From: Benincasa hispida
Taxonomy: Eukaryota > Streptophyta > Magnoliopsida > Cucurbitales > Cucurbitaceae
Length of the DNA stretch: 64,000 nt
Direction of reading: 5' to 3'
Assembly (NCBI RefSeq): GCF_009727055.1
Contig: NC_052352.1
Coordinates: forward strand, 27,840,107-27,904,106
Below are positions 34,732-45,800 of the stretch, in pieces. The notes below the pieces were generated by a model. It searched no databases. It saw only the letters and a list, made by a program, of their open reading frames with translations, and was not told the DNA's origin. The first letter of the stretch is position 1, and each line of letters begins with the position of its first letter. Both the position numbers and the translations under genes were made by a program.

Positions 34732-36145
34732 TTGCTAAAGAAAATGGAAGCTGAATTTTGTTCGGATATCCCAAATGCCTTTTGGGCCCACAAAAAGCAT
34801 ATAGTTGAGCTCCCTTATGTAGATGGATTTGATGAAGCCCAAATTCCCACTAAGGCCAAGCCCATTCAAATGTCAAAAGACCTAATCAAAATCTGTAAGG
34901 CAGAAATTGATGAGCTCCTTCGAAAAGGGCTTATTAGCCCATCAAAAAGCCCATGGTCCTGTGCGGCATTTTACATCAATAATCAAGCCGAGAAGGAATG
35001 AGGAGTTCCGAGATTGGTAATCAACTATAAACCCCTTAACAAGGCTCTCAAATGGATTAGATATCCCATTCCTAATCGACAAGATTTATTAAAAAGAATA
35101 ACCTCAGCCAAGGTTTTCTCAAAGTTCGATATGAAATCTGGATTTTGGCAAATCCAAGTATCTGCAAAGGACAGATATAAAACTGCCTTCAATGTCCCCT
35201 TCGGACAATACCAATGGAACGTCATGCCATTTGGATTAAAAAATGCTCCTTCAGAATTTCAAAATGTCATGAATGACATATTCAACAAATATAAGGATTT
35301 CACTATTGTCTATATAGATAATGTCTTGGTATTCTCAAATACAATTGGACAACACTTTAAGTACTTGCAAGTGTTCTTCAACATTATTAAGACAAATGGT
35401 CTTGTGGTGTCTTTACCAAAGATCAAATTGTTTCAAACGAAAATTAGATTTCTTGGTTATTACATTAATCAAGGAATAATCAAACCAATCCAACGATCGC
35501 TAGAATTCGTGGATAAGTTCCCAGACACTATTCAAGACAAGACACAACTCCAGCGCTTTCTTGGATGTGTAAATTATATTGGAGACTTTATCAAAGACCT
35601 CCATTCCATCTGTCTCCTCCTTTATGACAGATTGAAAAAGAACCCAAAACCATTGACGGACGAGCATACTCGAGCAGTCCAATCAATAAAATCTTTTGCA
35701 AAAGGCATCCCATGCTTATCGCTAATGGATGAAAAGGCTTATCCAATTGTGGAAACCGATGCATCTGACATTGGTTACGGTGACATTCTCAAGCAAGGAA
35801 TTAACAGTAGTTCGTTATTAATCTGGAGTCTGGAATGATGCTCAAAAGAACTATTCCACAATAAAAAAAGAGATTCTCGCAATAGTAAATTGCGTTCAAA
35901 AGTTCCAAGGAGATCTTATGAACAAAGATTTTCTGGTGTGAACGGATTCGAAGGCCAGTAAATATATCTTTGAAAAGGATGTGAAGAATCTAGTTTGAAA
36001 GCAAATCTTTGCAAGATGGTAGGCAATCTTATCCTTCTTTGATTTCAAAATTGAGCCTATAAAAGGCACGAAAAACTCTCTTGCAGATTATCTAAGTAGA
36101 GAACACCTCTCAAGGGAACAACCTCCTAAAAAATATCTCCCTTAA
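34732..36145 (+). pseudogene. EPRV copy 1: reverse transcriptase and RNase H region
   Basis: RT motifs are clear: LVINYKPLNKALKW, FDMKSGFWQIQVSAKDRY, QYQWNVMPFGLKNAPSEFQN. The catalytic box at 35311-35322 reads YIDN, not YIDD. The RNase H start (VETDASDIGYGDIL) is at 35750, after which the frame breaks at 35838 and continues in pieces to about 36145. A stop at 34999-35001 precedes the RT and is shared with copy 2. The RT type is that of Caulimoviridae rather than LTR elements, with no integrase following. Confidence 0.85.
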
Positions 36146-36161
36146 AAACCCCTAAAAGCTC

Positions 36162-37501
36162 ATGGAACCTTTCAGCCGTCCTCGGCCACCAAGGCGGCCT
36201 CCGCTGACGCAGAGCGTTCAGCCTAGCCCTTCTAAGGCTAGTATTTCAAAGGGCAAACAACCCATCTTTCAATCTTCTGCATCATTTCCCATGAGTGCAG
36301 ACAATTATGCCATGGACACCGACTTTGAAGTCATGTCTAGAAGGCGTCAAGGCAATGCACAAAAGGCACTTTCAATACAGTCAAGATCCTTAAGCCTGCC
36401 TTCTCAACCCTTAACAACGCTGTTACGTCCTTTGGGAGCAAACAACTCAAATAAGAGACCCATGAGGCCATCTTCAAATTTAATTCCCAAAAACTGATCA
36501 ACATTTTCCCAAGTGGTAAAGCCAAAGGTTTTCTGACTGAGGCCACCAATTTTGGATATTTCACTAAAACAACAATGGTCGATCTAACGATCAAGCCAGA
36601 GTTTGACGGACCATCCATTCAAGAAGTCTGTTCGCAAGTATTGCCTCACAGATTAGACTATTTTCCCGAATATGTATAAAAAACAAGAACTTTCTACAAA
36701 TTCATCTTGGTGGACACAAAATCCGTGGAAATCACTCATGTTCCGGATCGTTCAAATCCTCCATCCTACTGGAATCAAGGGATGTTTGTAGCAAAGAAAT
36801 TCTCAAAACCTTTCAAACCTCAAACATATACATACCGTGACTACATGCGAGCATGGTATAATATTTTCTGGTTTGAAGCATACAACCACTCTTGGTTTGT
36901 GACATTTTGTAAGCAAGCTTACAAAATACATTTTCCAAATTGGTTTCAAACATGGTGGAACCATTTTGGACTATTAGAAGAAATCTTCCCAGTAGAAGTC
37001 CAAAGGTCTTACCACCTTTTTCAAAATAGTATCTATGCGTCTTCTCTTTCAAAGTCATTTAGATTTGCATTATATTTTCAAATTCCATGGATCTTTTGTT
37101 GGAATTTCCAACTAGAACCATATGGAAATTTTAAAGCATTAAGCAAAGCACTAAGGATCAAGTGGTGGAAAAAGTTTGACTACTCTCACCTAGAAGCGTC
37201 AAAGCTAAAAGATTGGTTCAAAGCCAATGTTCATCTACAAAATCTATCTCGTCAAGAAGATGAACAATTTACTCTGACAAAAAATTCAATCATGAGTTCT
37301 CTTGCTCGAGCAGGATCACACGCTGATTTTACTTCAATTCTCAGTACAGTCGTCAGGCAGTTTTTAGACCATGACGAAACTCAAGAAGATGCAAATTCTT
37401 TTGCATTAGTAAATAATGAAGTCGAAGATGACGAAGATGATTATGATCCCTTCGTCGATTACGACATCAATGACCCATTTTTAGACTCACAACCAAATTA
37501 G
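36162..37501 (+). pseudogene. EPRV copy 1: downstream ORF of unknown function
   Basis: Starts with a proline- and serine-rich N-terminus (PFSRPRPPRRPPLTQS) open to 36497, is interrupted by stops and a frameshift to 36706 (including a stop at 36677-36679 shared with copy 2), then is open at 36707-37501. That part is aromatic-rich (FPNWFQTWWNHFGL, RIKWWKKFDYSHLEASKLKD) and ends in an acidic tail. Position after RNase H fits the second ORF of florendovirus-like genomes. I recognise no domain. Confidence 0.65.
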
Positions 37502-37620
37502 TCTAAAAAATGATGACTCAAATGTTTATTTAGATTTAAAATTATGTAAATTATTTAAATCGCTTTTGTACAAAGGTGTGTAATCAGTCTGCAATTATTA
37601 TTGTCATTCAAAAGAACCAA
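37501..37620. other. Spacer between inverted EPRV copies
   Basis: About 120 bp between the end of copy 1 and the point where copy 2 homology ends (near 37621). AT-rich and without a frame; it may be viral 3' non-coding sequence from copy 1. Confidence 0.5.
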
Positions 37621-38820
37621 TTAAATCAGCGTGTGATCCTACTCGAGCGAGAGAACTCATGATTGAATTTTTTGTCAGAGTAAATTGTTCATCTTTTTGA
37701 TGAGATAGATCTTGTAGATGAACATTGGCTTTGAACCAATCTTTTAGCTTTGACGCTTCTAGGTGAGAGTAGTCAAACTTTTCCCACCACTTGATCCTTA
37801 GTGCTTTGCTTAATGCTTTAAAATTTTCATATGGTCCTAGTTGGAAATTCCAACAAAAGATCCACAAAATTTGAAAATATAATGCAAATCTAAACGTCTT
37901 TGAAAGAGGAGACGCATAGATACTATTTTGAAAAAGGTGGTAAGACCTTTGGACTTCTACTGGGAATATTTCTTCTGATAGTCCAAAATGGTTCCACCAT
38001 GTTTGAAACCAATTTGGAAAATGCATTTTGTAAGCTTGCTTACAAAGTGTCACAAACCAAGAATGGTTGTATGCTTGAAACCAGAAAATATTATATCATG
38101 CTCGCATGTAGTCACGGTATGTATATGTTTAAGGTTTGAAGGGTTTTGAGAATTTCTTTGCTACAAACATCCCTTGATTCCAGTAGGATGGAGTTAGCAC
38201 TTTGAATATTCTCAATTTTGAGTATACGATTTTTGAAGGATTGGAACGATCCGGAACATGAGTAATTTTTATGGATTTCGTGTCCACCAAGATGATTCAT
38301 AGAAAGTTCTTGTTTTTTATACATCTTCGGGAAGATAGTTAAATTCGTGAGGGAATACATGTGAACAGACTTCTTGAATGGATGGTACGTCAAACGATCG
38401 AGCCATTGTTGTTTTAGTGAAATATCCCAAAATTGGTGGCCTCGCTTGGAAAACCTTTGGCTTTACCACATGGGAAAATGTTGATCGGTTTTTAGGAATT
38501 AAATTTGAAGATGGCCTCGTGGGTCTCTTATTTGAGTTGTTTGCTCCCGAATGACATAACAATGTTGTTGAGAGTTGAGGAGGCAGGCTTAAGGATCCTG
38601 ACTGTATTGGAAGTGCCTTTTGTGCACTGTCTTGATGCCTTCTAGACACGACTTCAAAGTCGGTGTCCATGGCATAATTGTCTACACTCATGGGAGATGG
38701 TGCAGAAGATTGAGAGATGGGTTGTTTGCCCTTTGAAATACTAGCCTTGGAAGGGCTAGCCTGAACGCTCTGCATCAGCGGAGGCCGCCTTGATGGCCGA
38801 GGACAGTTGAGAGGTTCCAT
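37621..38820 (-). pseudogene. EPRV copy 2: downstream ORF of unknown function
   Basis: Open from 38820 (PLNCPRPSRRPPLMQS) to the shared stop at 38327; then a stretch of about 40 bp absent from copy 1 near 38190-38240, and an open tail at 38053-37621 (FPNWFQTWWNHFGL again). Homology with copy 1 ends in the text GSHAD, losing the acidic C-terminal tail. Compared with copy 1 the N-terminal half is less broken. Confidence 0.65.
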
Positions 38821-38837
38821 GAGCTTTTAGGGGTTTT

Positions 38838-39976
38838 TTAGGGAGATTTTTTAGGAGGTTGTTCCCTTGAGAGGTGTTCTTTGCTTAGATAATCCGCAAG
38901 AGAGTTTTTCGTGCCTTTTATAGGCTCAATTTTGAAATAAAAGAAGGATAAGATTGTCTGCCATCTTGCAAAGACTTGCTTTGAAACTAGATTTTTCGCA
39001 TCCTTTTCAAAGATATATTTACTGGCCTTCGAATCCGTTCGCACCAGAAAATCTTTGTTCATAAGATCTCCTTGGAACTTTTGAACGCAATTTACTATTG
39101 CGAGAATCTCTTTTTTGATTGTGGAATAGTTCTTTTGAGCATCATTCTAGACTCCAGAATATAACGAACTACTGTTTCTTTTCCATTAATTCCTTGCTTG
39201 AGAATGCCACCGTAACCAATGTCAGATGCATCAGTTTCCACAATTAAATAAGCTTTTTCATCCATTAGCGATAAGTATGGGATGCCTTTTGCTAAAGCTT
39301 TTATTGATTGGACTGCTCGAGTATGCTCATCCGTCCATGGTTTTGGGTTCTTTTTCAATCTGTCATAAAGGAGGAGACAGATGGTACGGAGGTCTTTAAT
39401 AAAGTCTCCAGTATAATTTACACATCCAAGAAAGCGCTAAAGTTGTGTCTTGTCTTGAATAGTGTCTGGGAACTTATCTATGAATTCTAGCGATCGTTGG
39501 ATTGGTTTGATTATTCCTTGATTAATGTAATAACCAAGAAATCTAATTTTCGTTTGAAACAATTTGATCTTTGGTAAAGACACCACAAGACTATTTGTCT
39601 TAATAGTGTTGAAGAACACTTGCAAGTGCTTAAAGTGTTGTCCAATTGTATTTGAGAATACCAAGACATCATCTATATAGACTATAGTAAAATCCTGATA
39701 TTTGTTGAATATGTCATTCATGACATTTTGAAATTCTGAATGAGCATTTTTTAATCCAAATGGCATGACGTTCCATTGGTATTGTCCGAAGGGGACATTG
39801 AAGGTAGTTTTATATCTGTCCTTTGCAGATACTTGGATTTGCCAAAATCCAGATTTCATATCGAACTTTGAGAAAACCTTGGCTGAGGTTATTCTTTTTA
39901 ATAAATCTTGTCGATTAGAAATGGGATACCTAATCCATTTGAGAGCCTTGTTAAGGGGTTTATAGTTGATTACCAA
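38838..39976 (-). pseudogene. EPRV copy 2: reverse transcriptase and RNase H region
   Basis: The RT is open from 39976 (LVINYKPLNKALKW) to 39437, with a YIDD box near 39670-39680 and text otherwise parallel to copy 1. A stop follows in the thumb near 39440. RNase H pieces are at 39358-39095 (VETDASDIGYGGIL) and 39062-38838. The order and lesions confirm that this is a dead copy. Confidence 0.83.
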
Positions 39977-40890
39977 TATCGGAACTCCTCATTCCTTCTC
40001 GGCTTGATTATTGACGTAAAATGCCGCACAGAACCATGGTCTTTTTTATGGGCTAATAAGCCCTTTTCGAAGGAGCTCATCAATTTCTGCCTTACAGATT
40101 TTGATTAGGTCTTTTGACATTTGAATGGGCCTGGCCTTAGTGGGAATTTGGGCTTCATCAAATCCATCGACATAAGGGAGCTCAACTATATGCTTTTTGT
40201 GGGCCCAAAAGACATTTGGGATATCCGAACAAATTTCAGCTTCCATTTTCTTTAGCAGATGTTGGATTTTCTTCTGGACCAAAGGCCTAGCAATTTGGTT
40301 AGCAACCTTCTTATTCTGAATGTCATCTTGAAGGAACTCAATTTGCTTCTCTTTCTTAGAAATCCTATTGATAAATTGTTGGATTTCTTCTTCAATATTT
40401 GAAATGTACTTAGGAGTTATCAGATGATAGAACTCAAAAGTCATTATTTTTCCAAATTTCTGAGATGATAATCCTTTCTCATAAACATGAAAAGGGTATA
40501 ATTGAGTAAGGAAGGGTGTGCCCAGAATAACTTCCTCCAATAGGTCTTTGACTAAAAGAAATGTGTTAACGAAACACACATCTCCTTTGCAAATATGTGC
40601 TTTTGGCAACTTATAATTAATATGAAGTCTCTGGTTGTTGGCTCCTCTCAGAACTTCCATTGTTTTTTCAAAATACCTTAAGGGTATTAATCCTTCTTGG
40701 ATGACGTTTTGGTATGCTCTAGAATCCAATAAGGCAACTGCTTCAAACTTGAAATCCTAGACCTTAATGGTGACCTTAGATAACCATTTTTTATTGTAGA
40801 CTTTACTGATATAGTTGATTCCCTCTATATCATCTCTTTGGACTCCTGAAGTTTCTCCTGGGGTAATCACTTTTGCTGTAGGATTTCTTA
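39977..40890 (-). pseudogene. EPRV copy 2: protease and pre-RT region
   Basis: Open from 40729 to 40046 in one frame, covering the protease (DSR at 40718-40726), the text LVKDLLEEVILGTPFLTQLY and a coiled segment with no stop, unlike copy 1. A frame break near 40050 and the shared stop at 39989-39991 separate it from RT. Upstream, near 40875, sequence jumps to coat-protein text through a deletion. Confidence 0.72.
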
Positions 40891-41476
40891 GAAGATTTCT
40901 TCTTTGTTTTTGAAGGTGGTAGATCTTGTTCAACGGCGTATTGTTTGTAGAAAGTCCCTAATTCCTTTTGATAATCTACATCTTTGATGATTCTTTGATT
41001 ATGCTTGTCTTTACAAAGACTTAAGCATAGTGCTTGAATGTTACTGGTATTGTCTCCGAAGGTGAGAGAGTTTCAATTGATTTGATTTCCTTCGAATATC
41101 TCAGACATCTTCTGATAAAAAATTTCAACAATATAATGAGGTAATCCTTCTACGAATTTTCGCTTCCAGATTTCGTCTCCGCAAGATGTAAGGTTATAAA
41201 GTCGCATCATAAAAACGTCCTTGTACCATTTGAAATCACTCATCTTTCTACAATGCATCTTGAGAAGTGCTTTTGTAGCTTGATTACCATTGATAACTGT
41301 TCGTTCTACAAAGTGTTTCATTGCAATGTATACCAATGAGTTAACCATATCTGGTTCATTTTGCATTATCTCCATTAGGGCAATTCCTGTTCCTGGATTT
41401 CCTTCTTGCTTTACCGTAACTGTCTTTGTAGCAATTAGGATAGTTTGCCTTTCTTGTTTAGAAAGTTTATCAATAT
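40891..41476 (-). pseudogene. EPRV copy 2: coat-protein core fragment
   Basis: Contains LSKQERQTILIATKTVTVKQ, KWYKDVFMMRLYNLTSCGD and the following text, parallel to 32855-33430 in copy 1. The N-terminal coat-protein part is missing: homology ends near 41476, and the remaining upstream frame to 41570 is unrelated AT-rich sequence. The zinc knuckle is gone. Confidence 0.7.
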
Positions 41477-42833
41477 ATTGAATGATATTTATTTTTAAAT
41501 TAATTAATCTATATAATTCTATGAGATTATCATAATTAATTTTATACAAAACATAATTAAACACAGTCATTTTTTATTCTCATACATTTATAGAACCTTA
41601 AACCAAATAGCCTTAAGTGGTAAATAAAAATCATTAATGAATATGTATAGGTAATTGTACTTATGCTCAAGAGAAAATCGCCCATTTATCAAATTTAGAC
41701 TCGTCCTTTCTAGGAGATTTAAAAGTTGTTTGAGACACTAAATTATTTATTATAGTATGTAGATTATAATAGTCCGTGTTTAGAGTATAAATTATTTTAT
41801 TCTTGGTTACAAATGAGAGAAGAAAGATATAAAATAGTTAATGTTGTAGACAATGTGAGGACTTTCAAATAGCTAAATTTAAACTATAATAATTAGGAAC
41901 TTCAACTATTACCAAGAAAGACCCAAACATTGAATGGACTATAATAGCACACTTCATCCAAGAAAAATTGGGAACTCGAGAACACCCTAATCTCATTAAA
42001 TCGTGCAAAATCACTAAAACATGTTTAAAATTATTTTAAAATTTTTTTTAAAAAAATAATCATTCAAAACCAACTTTAATTATTTGAAAATTGTGTTTAA
42101 AAGTATAAAATTAAATATTAAATTCATTTTGAGTGATTAAAGACATGTTACTAAATAATTTTAAGCATATCAAAAGTGATTTTAACAATTTAAAAAATCA
42201 CAAAAATCACTCCCAAACATGTCCAGAATGTTATAAAGTCAATTGGTTCTCCCATTAAATTAGTACCGACCCACGCAGACAAGCTGACTCAAACAAGATC
42301 GACATCAATAAAAATCAGAAAAATAGAAGAGATTGTCGCTCTTTTTTACTCCTAAATTTAGAAATTGGTCAAGCTTTTCCAAATATTACACGATTGCCTA
42401 TTGAGCTTAAACATAAGCGTGTATTTTCTGCAGGAGCACTAATCAGCTCTTGAGATTGTCAGCAGCACTTTGAATGAGTTTTTTCTCTTCTATTTAGAGA
42501 GAGGGAGATTTCTTATCTGTTTTGTATTTGACTGCAAACCTAAATGCATAATTGCAAGAACTAATGTATACTTTTAAAAAAATTTGCTGTCAAGTATCAT
42601 CAAAAGAAACACTCAGTTGCAGAAAATCAAAAACCATAATCAATAGACTGTCGTTTATAAGGTCATTAATGACCATAAGACCAGAATGAATCTGTTTGCA
42701 GATTTGCAACATTCAAGCAGGGATGAATCAGGCAATATGGTCAATATGCCACCGAGTGTTGTTGAACTCGAAACAGTTCAAATTAGAAATTACCTCCTTG
42801 TGTTGCTCTTTTATGGTTAATGACCACTGAAGT
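41477..42833. other. Intergenic region between EPRV and RUS3
   Basis: AT-rich, with poly-A/poly-T runs at 42030-42200 and no convincing coding frame. The part adjacent to 42833 should contain the RUS3 3' untranslated region on the minus strand. No repeat recognised from elsewhere in the window. Confidence 0.5.
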
Positions 42834-45800
42834 TCAGTCGATCTTCTCATCCATGGGACTGCAGGTCCAGTTCGCTCTCCAACAAATAGAAGGAGATAGT
42901 AGACGATCTGTTTTCCAGCCTGATATCTTCAGCTACAATGTAGTGAAAAGGTGTAAATGCAACGACAATTACATACATTGAATGCAAAACATCATCTTCA
43001 TGTGGCTGAGAGATTGTTTTCTTGAAGCCTTTCAGTGAGTTCCTTGGTAAGAAATCGAGCTTTAATTGAGAAATACAAAGGTTCTGCTAGATGGTTCAAC
43101 TCCTTTTCCATAGTCCCTTCAGCCAAAGGCTTGAGGTTTGAATTTAAACAGGCTTTCTGTTTGTACTTCCACTACTTGGGTAGAACACTTGTACGAAAGG
43201 GAAAAGGAAAATGTTGTGGGAGTAAAACTAAAAGCCTACGGGGAGTTTGATTGGAAGGGAACCTTGGAAATTATAGCGAGAAAAGAAGAGATTAGGAGTT
43301 TATTTGGGCCATTTTTAAGTCCCGTATGCTAACCATTTAGATTTTGGATTTTGGCTTTTGATTTATAGTTTTTTAAAACTAAGTCTATTTCTTCTTAATT
43401 TCTTACAATGTTTTATGACTTTCTTAAGTAAAAGAAGTGAAATCTTGCTAGATTCCAAAAACAAAAACAAGCTTTTAAAAGCTACTTTTTTTAGTTTTCA
43501 AAACTTGACTTCGTTTTTTAAAATATTGGTCAAAGTAGATAACAAAGTAAGGAATTTTGAGGTGAAAGGGTCTTTCTAGGCTTAATTTTCAAAAACTAAA
43601 AACTAAGAACCAAATAATTACAAAACATAGCCTAAATTTCTACCCTTCAGTCTGGTCGAAGTGGTTTTTTTTTGTAAGCTCCCTTTTGAGGAAGGCTTTT
43701 GTATTTTATCATTTGTTATAACTAAAAAGAAAAGGCTACGGAAAGAAGAAAGGAAAGGAAACTTGGCAACTTATTGAAACTTCAGAAACATTAAGGGGGT
43801 ATTTGGTATGTGATAAAAGTAGAGAGTTGAGTTGAGTTGAGTTGGTAATTATTATCTGGAGAGTTAAATTATCTGGGAGTTAAATTATCTGTGTTTGTTG
43901 TGTAGAGTTAAGTTGAGTTGGTAATTATTGTCTGTGTTTGTTGTGCAGAGTTGAATTGAGTTGAGTTGAAAATATATTGATTTTTAGGGTTAGTTTTGAG
44001 GGGATAAAAAAGGGGAGTTTTGAGGGGGTAAAAAAGGGATTTTAATAACCCATAGGTTTTCTTTATGGGCTTAACAAACATGGGTAAACCACCCAACTCA
44101 ACTCAACTCATACCCATTTATCAAACACCCCCTAAAAAGAGGAAAAAGAGTACCTTTTGAATAAAACCTTCATAATGTTCATCCATCCATGACATGCTTT
44201 CCAAATGTCTGGACTTCTGATCAGGAACATACGCCATAACAAGTGCATGAACAAATGATTGGAAGATGTCATTAGCAGTAGCATCTTTTTGCACAATAAC
44301 ACTGATAGTTGCCTTCCTCTCCACTAGAAGGTACTTCTCTGGTAAATGAATAACATACGATCAGATGGGGTGATAAAATACGGCTAGAAACCTATCTTCG
44401 GGAAGATATTTAAAAGCATTCCAACCTTTGTTATTACTTGCACCTGCCAAACGCAACAGCTCCTTCCTGCACCACAATAATGTTATTTACACCATATTCA
44501 CTTTATGAACTGTGGAAAAAAAAATAATGACAGATAACCAGACAAAATTCAGCCTTCAAATCGCATGTGATCTTTAAATAAATGTCAATGTCTTGAAACT
44601 TGCGACAGTTATACTATATTGCTTAAATGTAAATAATTCATCATATTTTATTGACCTATTTGAGGAGTATTCGGGTACCTAATCTTTTTTTAAAAGAGAA
44701 ACAATACATCACTAACCATCAATTTATTTAGTACAATTTACAACCACTTTTATTTTCGCTTCCACCTATGCAAGCATTTTAAATTCATGGGAGTTCTTTA
44801 AATATTGAGTCTTGTAATAATTGCTTCCAAAACTTGTCCATGTGAAAACCTTTCTTATAGTTCTTTGGCTTATAACCTGCTCCTTTATCATTCATTTATC
44901 AAATGATCTTTCTGTCCTTATCTATCTTATAAGAAAAGAACAAAGTGCAAGCACGGTAAAAAGTTGCAGGAATATTATTGACCAAAAATGTATCCCCTGT
45001 TCCTTGACTATGCATGTTAAGAATGCCTTTTTACACGATGGAATCACAAAAAACTAATGAAGTTCATGAGCTGGTAAGTAAAAGCTCACATTTCTGTGTG
45101 ATGAAGAGAAGAGATCCTCGCTCCTAATCGTACATGTGTATGGATTAACTTAATACTCCTTAAACTCCATGAAGAAGCCCATGTGGGTAAAACATGCTCC
45201 ATCTCAGAAACCTGTTGAGGAGAGAGAACTGAATGCAGGTTTAGTCGGCAAGATGTAAATTTTCTTTAAACAAGAGATGAAAACTGCGAATTTTTAATTA
45301 TTTCAGAAAAAGTTTTGAAGAGTTTTGTTGCATAAATCACATCTCAACATGTGTGTTGATAGAATTTGCAGTGTATATATTACATACAAATAGCCCCTGA
45401 ACCATCCACAAAATGAATCAGAATAACACCACGAAAGAATAAAGACATCGGGCATCACCTTGACCAGTCTGAATAAAATGCTGCAAAGCAATCGAACACC
45501 TCTGAGGGTTGAGTGAAGTCAAGGAAAGGCAACAAACAGCCTTGTAATTTGCTGCACAAAGTCACAAGCAGAATTTTAGAAAATTCTGACACGGCTACCT
45601 AGGCACTAATGAAATCTGCCATGACTGCATAAACATATGATCTCCATCTTTTTCTCTTCATGGAGACGAATAAACATTTTGAACCTAGAAGCTTCTTAAG
45701 AAAATTTGATTAAGAAAAGTTGACAACGTGTTTATAAGAGATGATGGTGTAAAATTATAACTCATACCATTTCAGAAATTTAAAAATTAAATGGTCGATA

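Larger units (their letters stand above)
31432..37500 (+). mobile_element. Endogenous pararetrovirus copy 1 (Caulimoviridae, florendovirus-like)
   Basis: About 6.1 kb of pararetroviral sequence on the plus strand: N-terminal region, coat protein with zinc knuckle, aspartic protease, RT and RNase H, then a separate downstream ORF. This gene order, with one polyprotein followed by a second ORF of unknown function and no LTRs or integrase, fits florendovirus-type endogenous caulimovirids; the genus is an inference. Stops and frameshifts occur throughout, so it is a fossil. A second copy lies inverted at 37621-41476. Confidence 0.8.
37621..41476 (-). mobile_element. Endogenous pararetrovirus copy 2, inverted and deleted
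   Basis: Reverse-strand counterpart of about 32855-37330 of copy 1, with high similarity across coat-protein core, protease, RT/RNase H and the downstream ORF. It lacks everything upstream of the coat-protein core, the end of the downstream ORF, and about 660 bp (zinc knuckle to pre-protease) deleted near 40875. It shares the protease DSR, the TGA before RT (39989-39991) and the TAA in the downstream ORF (38327-38329) with copy 1. Confidence 0.82.

Noticed and set aside
44339..44425. Apparent stop codon inside RUS3 when exons 13 and 14 are read through
   Set aside because: The stretch has a GT donor (AAAG|GTTGGA) and an ACCAG acceptor. Splicing it out restores continuous conserved text (ASNNK-EKYLLVE), so it is an intron and not a nonsense mutation.
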